Notes: generated by a model not told the origin, from the sequence alone. A stretch of 12,933 bases of DNA from Bog-473 sp036491435 (GCA_036491435.1 DASXBZ010000188.1:1-12933), one strand, 5' to 3'; positions 1-7,239 are shown, counted from the stretch's first letter. Translations and numbers: made by a program.

Positions 1-1215
1 GAGAGTGAAGCTCCGATGGGGAAACTGATCCGGGAGAATTGTTGGATCCCTTTTGCCCTCTCGGACAACCTTTTGGCGGGAGAGGCACCGACTCCCGTTC
101 GTCTCTTGGGCGAGAACTTTGTCTCTTGGCGTGCACCAGACGGCCGCGTCGGCTTTCTCGCCGAGGCTTGCCCCCATCGTCAGGCCTCGCTCCTCTTGGC
201 GCGCGTTGAAGGCGACGGCCTGCGCTGCATTTATCACGGCTGGAAGACCGACGTGTCGGGCGCCGTGGTCGAGGCACCGACGCAAGTGGCCCGACACGAC
301 CGGTTCTGCGCGAGCATCCAGGTGACCCACTTTCCGGTTCACGAGGCCGGGAACATCGCGTGGGTCTGGCTGGGCAGCCCGGATCCGGCTCCATTCCCCG
401 ATCTGCCCTTCACAACCGAACATGGGAACAAGACGGCGGTGACCTTCTCGAGCCTTCCGGTCAACTGGCTCCAAGCGCTCGAAGGAGGCTTGGACTCGGT
501 GCATGCGGGCATCCTGCATCAGAGCTGGACTCGCACTGTCATGGACGAGAAGGGCGATTCGATGGACGAAGGCAAAGCGACCATCGCGTTCACCAAGATC
601 CCGACCTACGAGGTCGGTGAAGCCTCCTTCGGGATGCGAGCCGCTTCACTCCGCAAACAGGACGACGGAAAGACTTACGCCAGGGTCACCAATTTCTTCT
701 TCCCGCTTGTGATCGTTGCGGCAACCGGCTTCGTGGACAGGTATCACGTCTTTGCCTTCGCCCCCGTCGACGACACGAATCACCTGTTGTTTTTCGGAAG
801 CTACGGCACCGCACCAATATCACAGAAAGACTTTGGTGCGGTGCGAGAAGACTTCGATCCCGACCCCCGCAACTTCTCCACAGTCAGCGGCGACCGAACC
901 AACCGCTGGGGGCAAGACCGTGCCTTGATGGATGCCGGCCACCACTCCGGCTTTAGCCGCAGCGTGGTTGACGAGGACTCTGTGGTGCAGGTGAGCATGG
1001 GTCCAATCGTCGACCGCTCAAAGGACAACCTCTCGGGAAGCGACGGTGCCGTTGCTAACGCCCGCCTGCTTCTGCTCGAGGCACTCGCTGCTTACGAGAA
1101 GGGCGTGCTCCCACCGGGCAGCGCTCGGGGTCCAGGCGCCGTTCGCATCCCGGATCCCTACGATGTCGTGCTCGGGCCCGACGAGTCGTGGCGTGACATG
1201 GAGTCAGAGGGATGA
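1..1215 (+). CDS. Rieske [2Fe-2S] non-heme iron oxygenase, alpha subunit (phthalate 4,5-dioxygenase-like), 5' end probably outside the window
   Basis: Oxygenase component that would hydroxylate an aromatic ring or O-demethylate an aromatic ether, using electrons from a separate reductase not present here. Numbering from the ATG at 16, the Rieske cluster is C52-P-H54 and C71-I-Y-H74. The catalytic helix shows N150, E156, D160, H163 and H168, and the third iron ligand is probably D321 in the stretch leading to MGPIVDR, typical of the phthalate-dioxygenase group. Length from ATG16 is 399 residues. The frame is open to base 1 (ESEAP before the Met), and relatives usually have about 20 residues ending in a GTP-like turn just before this MG.L motif. 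No clear ribosome site precedes 16, so the true start is probably upstream. It ends 13 bases before the next gene. Family confident; substrate unknown. Confidence 0.93.
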   Translation, partial: ESEAPMGKLIRENCWIPFALSDNLLAGEAPTPVRLLGENFVSWRAPDGRVGFLAEACPHRQASLLLARVEGDGLRCIYHGWKTDVSGAVVEAPTQVARHDRFCASIQVTHFPVHEAGNIAWVWLGSPDPAPFPDLPFTTEHGNKTAVTFSSLPVNWLQALEGGLDSVHAGILHQSWTRTVMDEKGDSMDEGKATIAFTKIPTYEVGEASFGMRAASLRKQDDGKTYARVTNFFFPLVIVAATGFVDRYHVFAFAPVDDTNHLLFFGSYGTAPISQKDFGAVREDFDPDPRNFSTVSGDRTNRWGQDRALMDAGHHSGFSRSVVDEDSVVQVSMGPIVDRSKDNLSGSDGAVANARLLLLEALAAYEKGVLPPGSARGPGAVRIPDPYDVVLGPDESWRDMESEG

Positions 1216-1228
1216 GGATGTTCGGCTC

Positions 1229-2071
1229 GTGAGCGCGGCCATTGTGAAACAGTCCACGGGGAAGATTGGCGCCGAGATCACCGGGATTGAGCCAGATGAT
1301 CTCGTGAACGACGAATCGATCGTGGCCACCGTCATGGATGCGCTGGAGATCAACGGTGTCCTCGTGTTTCGGGACCTCGATCTTGAACCCGAGACACAGG
1401 TTGCGTTCTGCGAGCGCATAGGAGAGCTGGACTACTCGGAAGGCCACCATCACGTCCCTGGCATCTACAGGGTCACGCGAGACGCCGCCAAGAACTCCGC
1501 TGCGGAATATCTCAAGGGAACATTTCATTGGCACATCGACGGCTGCACGCCTCTCCACGGTGAGCCGCCTCAAAGGGCGACGCTGATGAGCGCCAAGTTC
1601 GTGGCGGATTCCGGTGGCGAAACCGAATTCGCCAGCACCTATGCGGCCTACGACGCGCTTACCAATGAAGAGAAGGAGCGGTTTGCTTCGTTGAGAGTCC
1701 TCCATTCTCTCGAGGCGTCGCAGAGGTTGGTCTACCCAGTCCCGACGACCGAACAGATAGAGGGCTGGCGCGCCAGACCGACGTCGGTTCACCCTCTGGT
1801 GTGGACACACCGATCGGGGCGCCGGTCGTTGCTCATTGGCTCCCATGCAGATCACGTCCTCGGTATGGAGGCCGACGAGAGCCGGGCGCTACTCGACCAG
1901 CTCATGGATCGAGCCACCAAGGACGAGTTCGTGTATCGACACCACTGGTCCGTAGGAGACACCGTGATCTGGGACAACACAGGTGTGATGCACCGTGCCA
2001 CCCCGTATGCCGCCGGTTCACCCCGCGAGATGCTCCGGACCACGATCTTCGGGAGTGAACACATCCAATAG
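1229..2071 (+). CDS. TauD/TfdA-family Fe(II)/2-oxoglutarate-dependent dioxygenase
   Basis: Cytosolic dioxygenase that couples oxidative decarboxylation of 2-oxoglutarate to hydroxylation of a substrate, often cleaving C-S, C-O or ether bonds in this family. The protein has 280 residues from the GTG at 1229, matching family length. The iron-binding facial triad is visible as H102-I-D104 and H255 (in VMHRATPY). R266 and R270 follow at the spacing where TauD-type enzymes bind the 2-oxoglutarate carboxylate and the substrate. The N-terminal IGAEITGI and VLVFRDL stretches are typical. The frame stays open further upstream inside the Rieske gene. I choose GTG 1229 because homology begins there and AGGA at 1215-1218 lies 10 bases before it. 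The 13-base gap to the Rieske gene implies co-transcription. Family sure; substrate unknown. Confidence 0.93.
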   Translation: MSAAIVKQSTGKIGAEITGIEPDDLVNDESIVATVMDALEINGVLVFRDLDLEPETQVAFCERIGELDYSEGHHHVPGIYRVTRDAAKNSAAEYLKGTFHWHIDGCTPLHGEPPQRATLMSAKFVADSGGETEFASTYAAYDALTNEEKERFASLRVLHSLEASQRLVYPVPTTEQIEGWRARPTSVHPLVWTHRSGRRSLLIGSHADHVLGMEADESRALLDQLMDRATKDEFVYRHHWSVGDTVIWDNTGVMHRATPYAAGSPREMLRTTIFGSEHIQ

Positions 2072-2130
2072 ACGGCGGCTCCACCGTGCAGCAGGCCAGT
2101 TCGCAATCGACATCTCCGATCAAGATCAGC

Positions 2131-2143
2131 TCGAGACTCGAGT
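2131..2143. repeat. Two CTCGAG palindromes separated by one base
   Basis: CTCGAG occurs at 2131-2136 and again at 2138-2143 with a single A between, giving a 13-base near-perfect symmetric element in the 114-base gap between the dioxygenase and the DUF1330-SDR gene. GATC-AA-GATC lies just upstream. It could be an operator or a small hairpin, but nothing more can be claimed. The rest of this gap (2072-2185) shows no gene. Confidence 0.3.
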
Positions 2144-2171
2144 GGGATGGCCAAGACCTTCGAAGATGAAC

Positions 2172-2177
2172 AGGGAG
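2172..2177 (+). promoter_or_regulatory. Ribosome binding site fixing the DUF1330-SDR start
   Basis: AGGGAG lies 8 bases before the ATG at 2186. The alternative in-frame ATG at 2147 has only a weak GTGGG in front of it and would add 13 residues that do not resemble the start of DUF1330 proteins, so 2186 is preferred. Confidence 0.6.
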
Positions 2178-2185
2178 AAGAATCC

Positions 2186-3397
2186 ATGCCGAGGGGTTAT
2201 GTGGTCATGACCGAGGTAATCCACGACCCGGCAGGGATGGGCGCTCACGGAGCTCTCACCTACGACTCTCTCGTCGAGCACGGCGCCAAGATGCTCGTCG
2301 TCGACGCCGACTATGAGGTACGTGAGGGCACATGGAAAGAAGGCAGCCGGCTCGCCATCATGGAGTTCGAATCGCCCGAAGTCGCTCGACACTGGTACGA
2401 GTCGGAGGCGGGTCAAGCGGCACACAAACTTCGTCAGGCGGCCGCCGACTGCAGCGTGATCATCGCTTCCGGTTTCATTCCGAGTAATCCGGGCAACAAG
2501 CTTGCCGTTCCCTCGTCGAGAGCTGACGAGCATGACCGGCTTCCTTCGTATCTGAAAAGGCAGTCGGAGGTACCGAGCGCGGAGTCCACCCTGTCGAGCG
2601 AGGCGCGAGGCATTGCTCCAGGTCGTGGACGAATGGTGGGCCGACGAGTCGTCGTGGTCGGCGGCGGGCAGACCGATTTTCAGCTCCAAGACCAGCCCAT
2701 AGGTAATGGCCGAGCGCTGGCGATAATTCTTGCCCGCGAAGGGGCTCATGTCCTCGTGGTAGATCGGGACGAAGAGTCTGCCCGTGACACGGTCCAGCTG
2801 ATCCGCGCCGAGGGGGGCGACGCCGAACCCTTGGTGGCAGATGTCTCAGAACCTCAGAGCATTCAAGAGATGATCACTGCCGCTGAACGTGAGCTCGCTG
2901 GCATTGACGGACTCGTCTACAACGTCGGCATCCCAGGACCCGTCGGCTTCGAGGAGAACACGCCCGAGGCATGGGATACGACGCTGGATGTGAACTTACG
3001 TGGAGCGATGTTGACTGTTCGATCAGCGCTGCCGGTCTTGGAACCGGGCTCGTCGATCGTCTTCACATCTTCGATCGGAGCTGTGCGAGGTATCGGACGG
3101 ATGATCGCCTATGACGCATCCAAGGCCGGGCTTTCTGCCCTGGTTCGGGCTACGGCAATCGCCCGAAAGGACGACGCAATCAGGGCGAACATCGTGATGT
3201 TGGGGATGATCGACACGGGGATTGGCCGTGACGGTGACCGAAACATGCCTGGTAGAGAGAACATCCCGGTTCCGCTTGGGCGCCGAGGGACGGCGTGGGA
3301 AGTGGCCTACGCCTCCCTGTTCCTTCTGTCTCACGAATCCACCTTCATTACCGGACAGACAGTGGCCGTCGACGGCGGTCGTACAACGTTGTCGTAG
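2186..3397 (+). CDS. Fusion protein: N-terminal DUF1330 domain, C-terminal short-chain dehydrogenase/reductase (SDR)
   Basis: Probable NAD(P)-dependent oxidoreductase with an added small domain, 403 residues from ATG 2186. Residues 1-97 match DUF1330, a ferredoxin-like alpha/beta domain usually encoded alone (MPRGYVV opening, EFES..VARHWYESE core). Residues 98-149 form a polar linker. Residues 150-403 are an SDR. The tetrad is intact: N270, S295/S296, Y309 and K313 in YDASK. The usual NAG is NVG (N246). The glycine-rich loop is extended, GGGQTDF followed by PIGNGRA, instead of the compact TGxxxGxG. I recall this from one SDR subgroup. D193 after the second strand would favour NAD. The frame has no stop between the domains. 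ATG 2633 could in principle start a separate SDR but has only a poor GGA before it. It sits in the catabolic cluster and probably oxidises an alcohol made by the oxygenases. Confidence 0.88.
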   Translation: MPRGYVVMTEVIHDPAGMGAHGALTYDSLVEHGAKMLVVDADYEVREGTWKEGSRLAIMEFESPEVARHWYESEAGQAAHKLRQAAADCSVIIASGFIPSNPGNKLAVPSSRADEHDRLPSYLKRQSEVPSAESTLSSEARGIAPGRGRMVGRRVVVVGGGQTDFQLQDQPIGNGRALAIILAREGAHVLVVDRDEESARDTVQLIRAEGGDAEPLVADVSEPQSIQEMITAAERELAGIDGLVYNVGIPGPVGFEENTPEAWDTTLDVNLRGAMLTVRSALPVLEPGSSIVFTSSIGAVRGIGRMIAYDASKAGLSALVRATAIARKDDAIRANIVMLGMIDTGIGRDGDRNMPGRENIPVPLGRRGTAWEVAYASLFLLSHESTFITGQTVAVDGGRTTLS

Positions 3398-3434
3398 TGG
3401 CGGATTTCGGCACACTGACGAAGGGTGAAAAGTG

Positions 3435-4196
3435 ATGACGGATGACACTTCCGTTCTCGTGGGAACCCCATCTGACGAATGTCCTGAGATCCTGGCAACG
3501 GGCCGGACCGAAGTCACCACGATCTACACATCGCTTTCCAAGCGGCACCCGGAGGGCCTCGATGCGGACTATCTCGAGTGGCACTCGCTCGACCATCGGC
3601 CCGAGCAGCATCGTCTGGCTCAACTCCGAGCCTCCTTTCGGATGGTCTCTACCCCGGCCTGCCGGGCCGCACGCGCAGCGAGCGACGAGCGTTACGACGA
3701 GGCCGACCACCTCCAGAGCTACTTCTTCACAGACCTCTCCGCCATGAACAGCTTCAATGATCTGAGCATCGCGCTCCGAAACGCCGGTCGGGCCCCGTAC
3801 CTGCTGCCGTTGGTGGAACGCGGTGTGTACCGAGTCGACGGCATCGCCGCCGCCCCTCGGATCAAGGTCGGCGCCGACGTCTTGCTTTGGTGGTCCGCCA
3901 AGGGGATCTACTTCATGATCGAACGCGGCGGGGCCCCCGTCGCCGATCTGCTCGACGTCCCGGGGGTGGGAGGCGCCTGGTGGGGTGGGGCACATCCGCT
4001 GGGACCCCCCTTCACCACTCGGGACAATTCCGATCTGCATGTCAGCTATCTCTTCCTAGACGACGAACCGGCCGACGTGGCGAAGCGCCTTCGCCCTCGA
4101 CTCGAACAGCGATGGTCAACAACTGACAACGAGCCGCTCCTCGCGGCTCCCTTTCACGCCCTGGTCGCCTACGCCTGGGACCGCTACCTACCATGA
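3435..4196 (+). CDS. Conserved protein of unknown function, possible tandem dimeric alpha/beta-barrel (EthD/DUF1330-like fold)
   Basis: No confident family. The 253-residue protein is soluble, with no signal peptide or membrane segment. Two halves have similar predicted strand-helix-strand layouts. The first (about 25-135) contains the striking block YLEWHSLDHRPEQHRL at 46-61 followed by STPACRAAR. The second (about 145-230) contains VLLWWSAKGIYFMIERGG, then a helix, then LHVSYLFLDDEP. This arrangement suggests two fused ferredoxin-like (dimeric alpha/beta-barrel) units, a fold used by EthD-type and monooxygenase-associated proteins. That is inference from pattern only. AAGGG at 3421-3425 lies 9 bases before ATG 3435. 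GTG 3432 is an equally in-frame alternative adding one residue. It follows the SDR by 37 bases and is the last gene of the catabolic cluster, so it probably binds or processes a pathway intermediate. Confidence 0.8.
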   Translation: MTDDTSVLVGTPSDECPEILATGRTEVTTIYTSLSKRHPEGLDADYLEWHSLDHRPEQHRLAQLRASFRMVSTPACRAARAASDERYDEADHLQSYFFTDLSAMNSFNDLSIALRNAGRAPYLLPLVERGVYRVDGIAAAPRIKVGADVLLWWSAKGIYFMIERGGAPVADLLDVPGVGGAWWGGAHPLGPPFTTRDNSDLHVSYLFLDDEPADVAKRLRPRLEQRWSTTDNEPLLAAPFHALVAYAWDRYLP

Positions 4197-4202
4197 CGTA
4201 GG

Positions 4203-4216
4203 TCGTCGGCCGACGA
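4203..4216. repeat. 14-base perfect palindrome after the catabolic cluster
   Basis: TCGTCGGCCGACGA starts 7 bases after the stop of the unknown-function gene. As RNA it can fold with a 5-bp stem and GGCC loop. It may be a weak factor-independent stop for the + strand cluster, but it has no T-tract. Confidence 0.3.
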
Positions 4217-4278
4217 ATCTGCCCTCGACCCGCAAGGACTCAATCAAGCAGCACCCTGGCCTCCAGCCCGGCTAGCCG

Positions 4279-4301
4279 CAGTCGTCGCAGTCGTCGCAGT
4301 C
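4279..4301. repeat. Short tandem repeat of CAGTCGTCG (2.6 copies)
   Basis: Two exact 9-base units at 4279-4287 and 4288-4296 and a partial third (CAGTC). The unit lies in the 128-base convergent gap 4197-4324, which otherwise holds only palindromes and no gene. Confidence 0.4.
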
Positions 4302-4304
4302 ATG

Positions 4305-4328
4305 GTGACCGACGGCCACTCAGGTCAC
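4305..4328. terminator. Possible terminator hairpin at the end of the ABC ATPase gene
   Basis: GTGACC (4305-4310) and GGTCAC (4323-4328) form a perfect 6-bp stem with a 12-base loop. The downstream arm (in + coordinates) includes the ATPase stop codon (4325-4327, read on the - strand). There is no T-tract, which is common in high-GC actinobacteria, so the assignment is tentative. Confidence 0.3.
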
Positions 4329-5302
4329 GAAGTCACGACCTCTTCAACCGCGTGATGGGGATGGTCCTTGCGGAAGGTCCGGACCGTGTAGCCCGTGACC
4401 ACCGTGTCCTCGACAGCGCGCACCGATGCCGAGCGAGGCAAGTTCAGGATGGGCCCCAGTTCGCCGACGTAGCTCCCTGGTTCAGTCCGCGCCAACATCT
4501 CGTGACCCCCATCGGCCAGTTCGCGGTACACCTCGAGCAGGCCCGACTCGACGTGATAGATCAGCTCGCCACGCTCGCCCTGTCGGAACAGCACCTCGCC
4601 TGCGGACAGGTGCACCTCTTCGGGTGGGCGATCGGCGTCGGAGAAGTGCGGCGCCATCTCGATCACCCGGTCAGCGAGCTGGCTGACCCGGTCGTCGTGC
4701 GTGGAGACCACGACGATCCGACCGGGAGAGGCCAGGTCGCGTATCAGACGCAGAATCCCCTCGACCTGGATGTAATCGAGGTGGGCCGTAGGTTCGTCGG
4801 CCAGGATGAGCGGAGGTTCGTGCACGAGCGCACGGGCGATCGCAACCCGCTGTTGCTGGCCACCTGACAGCTGAGCGGGACGATGGTTGGCGCGCTCGGC
4901 GAGACCGACCAGATCGAGCAGCTCGGCGGCTCGCTGCTTCGCCTTGGCGCGCGGGATCCCCGCCAGTTGCATCGGTGCAACGAGGTTGCCCCGCGCGGTC
5001 AGGCTGGCGATCAGGTTGAAGGCCTGGAAGACGATGCCGACGGTCTGGCGTCGGTATGCCGATAGATCAGGTCCGCGCAGCTCGTTGACCACCGTGGAGC
5101 CGAACTCGACCCGACCCGACGTTGGAGTGAGCAAGCCTGCGAGGCAGGAGAGCAGTGTCGTCTTCCCGCACCCGGATGGTCCGAGCAGCACGACGAGCTC
5201 GCCGTCGCTGGCTTTGAAACTCAGCCCGTCCAATGGCTTGATCACGTAGCCGCCCGAGTCGAAGGCCACCGTGAGATCCTCGACGACGAGGTGGTCGCTC
5301 AT
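4325..5302 (-). CDS. ABC transporter ATPase (LolD/MacB type) with C-terminal cyclic-nucleotide-binding domain
   Basis: Energises the FtsX-type permease encoded just upstream. The 325-residue protein has an ABC domain at about 5-218: Walker A GPSGCGKTT (41-49), Q-loop Q93, signature LSGGQ (145-149), Walker B LILADE (165-170) and switch H202, all intact. The family normally ends near 225. Here residues 228-312 form a Crp/PKA-type cyclic-nucleotide-binding domain. It includes YVGELGPI followed by RSASV, close to the canonical phosphate-binding cassette, with the key Glu and Arg (R290) present. This suggests gating by a cyclic nucleotide or other small ligand. The ATG overlaps the permease stop as ATGA, and no good ribosome site is seen, so translation is probably coupled. 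The substrate is unknown. MacB/LolD-like systems export lipoproteins, peptides or drugs, or act mechanically. Confidence 0.93.
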   Translation of the reverse strand: MSDHLVVEDLTVAFDSGGYVIKPLDGLSFKASDGELVVLLGPSGCGKTTLLSCLAGLLTPTSGRVEFGSTVVNELRGPDLSAYRRQTVGIVFQAFNLIASLTARGNLVAPMQLAGIPRAKAKQRAAELLDLVGLAERANHRPAQLSGGQQQRVAIARALVHEPPLILADEPTAHLDYIQVEGILRLIRDLASPGRIVVVSTHDDRVSQLADRVIEMAPHFSDADRPPEEVHLSAGEVLFRQGERGELIYHVESGLLEVYRELADGGHEMLARTEPGSYVGELGPILNLPRSASVRAVEDTVVTGYTVRTFRKDHPHHAVEEVVTS

Positions 5303-6348
5303 CCGAATGCCGTGGCTGGATCGGCGCCGGTGACCCGGCGCAGGGCGGTGATGCTCGCGACGACGCCGACCACGACGGCGATCAGAGGGAGCACGAGACG
5401 TGCGTCGAGCGTGATGTCAACCGGCTGCGCGAAGGTCCGGGTCAAGAAGCTCGCCAGGATCTCCGCCAGGACGGCCGCCAGCAACGTCACCACGACGGAT
5501 TCGAGCACCAGACTGAGGAACAGCGTCCGCGAAGAGGCTCCGAGTGCCTTGAGCACCGCGAAGTCTCGCTTTCGCTCCAATGCTGCGACGTAGAGCATCG
5601 AAGCCACGATGGCGGCGGCAATGAGCCACATCAGGGAACGCGAGTTGTCGATGGACTGCACGCCGCTTTGCAATTGCCCCACCGTGTCGGTGACGACGGC
5701 CGGCGGAGAGAGGACCACGAGGCCCGCGGGCACCGCGGATGGAGTCCCGATCGTGGCGAGTCCGGTGATCAGCGGTCGCCCCCCGACCACCGCCTGCTGC
5801 GCCGCGGCCAGCGTCATGTACACCAGTGGCACGCCACCGGTCAGAGTCCGGTTGTCGACGGTCCCGACCACGTCATAGCGGTGCCCACCGATTATGAGCA
5901 CGCTGCCAAGCGGTGCCACTTTGGAGTCGACGACCACCTGGTTGCCGCCAGCGAGCGCCCGGCCCGACGTCACCTGAGGGTCGCCCAAACCGCCGCGCTG
6001 GACGCCGAAGAGGTGGACGCTGATCGGTTGCTGCGACCCGGCGAGCCGCGCCACCTGAGCCGGGGCGAACAGAATGGCGGAGGCCTTGCGCACGCCCGGC
6101 TCGTGGGCCACGACGCGCTGGTCCGCGGCAGAAAAAGCCGCAAACGCGGTGACGCGACCCTGGGCTGCCTCTGACATCACCCACGACGTAGCCCCGACGG
6201 CGTCGATGCTCTCCGCCACCTCGGCGTGAAAGCCGTCGGCCAAGCCGCTCAGCGCGAGGGCCAGTCCCAGCACGAGTCCGACGCCGACCACGGCTATGAG
6301 GAACTGCCGGGCCCGGAACCATAGGTCTGCGAACGTGACGGCGAGCAC
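5299..6348 (-). CDS. FtsX/MacB-like ABC transporter permease
   Basis: Membrane partner of the downstream ATPase, 349 residues from a GTG start. The layout is that of the FtsX-type permeases. TM1 is at about 15-37, followed by a roughly 200-residue extracytoplasmic domain (38-237), then TM2 at 238-257, TM3 at 277-303 and TM4 at 317-337. The cytoplasmic coupling loop ERKRDFAVLKALGAS (258-272) after TM2 is the family's hallmark. AAGGGGG at 6352-6358 (read on the - strand) sits just before GTG 6348 and supports the start. The stop overlaps the ATPase start by 4 bases. No membrane-fusion or lipoprotein partner is present in the window, so the system is either a two-gene DevC/LolE-like exporter or uses distant partners. 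Confidence 0.92.
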   Translation of the reverse strand: MLAVTFADLWFRARQFLIAVVGVGLVLGLALALSGLADGFHAEVAESIDAVGATSWVMSEAAQGRVTAFAAFSAADQRVVAHEPGVRKASAILFAPAQVARLAGSQQPISVHLFGVQRGGLGDPQVTSGRALAGGNQVVVDSKVAPLGSVLIIGGHRYDVVGTVDNRTLTGGVPLVYMTLAAAQQAVVGGRPLITGLATIGTPSAVPAGLVVLSPPAVVTDTVGQLQSGVQSIDNSRSLMWLIAAAIVASMLYVAALERKRDFAVLKALGASSRTLFLSLVLESVVVTLLAAVLAEILASFLTRTFAQPVDITLDARLVLPLIAVVVGVVASITALRRVTGADPATAFG

Positions 6349-6351
6349 CGT

Positions 6352-6358
6352 CCCCCTT
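6352..6358 (-). promoter_or_regulatory. Ribosome binding site of the FtsX-like permease
   Basis: Reading the - strand, AAGGGGG ends 3 bases before the GTG at 6348. It decides for this non-ATG start. Confidence 0.55.
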
Positions 6359-6372
6359 TTGCGAGTCAGTCA

Positions 6373-6391
6373 GACCCTAGCGGCCAGGGTC
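6373..6391. repeat. Inverted repeat GACCCT / AGGGTC between the DUF4118 gene and the permease
   Basis: GACCCT (6373-6378) and AGGGTC (6386-6391) are perfectly complementary with a 7-base spacer, in the 122-base gap 6349-6470. It lies 25-43 bases upstream of the permease start and about 80 bases after the stop of the DUF4118 gene. It could therefore be a hairpin terminator or an operator. On the - strand it contains TAGGGT, a fit to an actinobacterial -10, but no convincing -35 is visible. Confidence 0.35.
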
Positions 6392-6470
6392 CGGTGCTGC
6401 ATTGGGGGTTGCGATAGCCAAACTGCCGCGCGGAAGAGGGCCGCTGATGAAGAGGATCCCTCAGCCGGAA

Positions 6471-7238
6471 TCAGCCAGCCTCGTTGGCCATCGCGGCGCC
6501 GAGCTGATCGACGAGGGCCACAGCGACGAGGCACTCTTCCTGAGTGATGGGCGCCACCGGGGTGGGCGTCAGAAGGAAGGTTCCCAGTATCTTTCCGCCT
6601 CCTCGAACCGGGAGCTCCACCTGCCTGGTGGGCAGGCCCGCCGTGGCGGTCGGCCACCGGAGAGGATTGAGCCGCACCGTGCCGTCACTGGCGATCCACG
6701 CCCCCTTTCCCGAGGGTTGCTCCCGGACGAAGCGGCAGTCCTGCAGTTGGAGGAGCTCACGAAGCTCGTTGGCCACGGCAATGAGCACGAATTCGGGTTC
6801 CTCCCCGTCGGCGATCCGTTGCGCGAGGTCGTGGAGCCGCGAAATTTCCAGCTGGCCGCGCGCTGCCGCATGTTGATGTCGCCGGCCACGCGCCGCGAGC
6901 TCCCCCACCAGGAGTCCGACGGCGACGAAGAGGACCTCCGTCGTGATGTCCCCCTGCTGGCTGATCCGAAACGACCCGTAGGGACGGGTCAGGAGGAAGT
7001 CGAAGGAGGCGGCCGACACGATGGCGGCGAGTGCAGCGGCGCCCCGGTTGCCCCTCGACGCGATAGCGACCGTGACCACGACGAGCACCAAGGCATCGTC
7101 CGCCGGCCCCAGGTGCCCGCGGCTCGGCACCAGCAGCAGGGCGACGGCGATCGGCACGAACAGGGCGGCGAGCCAAATGAACCAGGGGCGAATGCGCTCG
7201 GCGAACCGACCGATCCGGCGGGACGGCGACGTCGTCAT
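6471..7238 (-). CDS. KdpD-like membrane sensor fragment: DUF4118 transmembrane region plus GAF-like domain, no histidine kinase
   Basis: Likely membrane-bound sensory or accessory protein. The 255-residue protein has four hydrophobic segments at about 18-38, 46-61, 65-83 and 98-115. The FDFLLTRPYGSF motif (79-90) between the third and fourth is characteristic of DUF4118, the KdpD four-helix membrane region. A short helix (120-142) leads to a GAF-like domain (about 143-253) containing the hallmark EISRLHDLAQRI joint. The protein stops where KdpD would continue into HisKA and ATPase domains. There is no H-box, N-box or G-box. It also lacks the N-terminal KdpD/USP portion. The ATG lies 1 base after the stop of the KimA-like transporter gene, with GGAG sites inside that gene's end, so the two are translationally linked. 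The partnership suggests potassium or osmotic sensing without phosphotransfer. This is inferred from context. Confidence 0.87.
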   Translation of the reverse strand: MTTSPSRRIGRFAERIRPWFIWLAALFVPIAVALLLVPSRGHLGPADDALVLVVVTVAIASRGNRGAAALAAIVSAASFDFLLTRPYGSFRISQQGDITTEVLFVAVGLLVGELAARGRRHQHAAARGQLEISRLHDLAQRIADGEEPEFVLIAVANELRELLQLQDCRFVREQPSGKGAWIASDGTVRLNPLRWPTATAGLPTRQVELPVRGGGKILGTFLLTPTPVAPITQEECLVAVALVDQLGAAMANEAG

Positions 7239-7239
7239 G

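Noticed and set aside
1046..1228. N-terminal extension of the TauD-like frame into the Rieske gene
   Set aside because: The added residues are an out-of-frame reading of the Rieske C-terminus. Homology starts at GTG 1229, which has its own ribosome site.
1055..1855. A 266-codon - strand frame opposite the TauD-like gene
   Set aside because: Arg-rich translation with no family features; the + strand carries an intact Fe/2-oxoglutarate motif.
2072..2087. ACGG...CCGT hairpin after the TauD-like gene as a terminator
   Set aside because: Only four contiguous pairs, with an internal mismatch and almost no loop, and no T-tract.
4279..4301. CAGTCGTCG repeats as a CRISPR or iteron array
   Set aside because: Fewer than three 9-base units, with no spacers and no replication or Cas genes nearby; most likely slippage.
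6471..7238. Complete KdpD histidine kinase
   Set aside because: Only the DUF4118 and GAF-like parts are present. No HisKA or ATPase motifs are found in any frame nearby, so a simple frameshift does not explain it.
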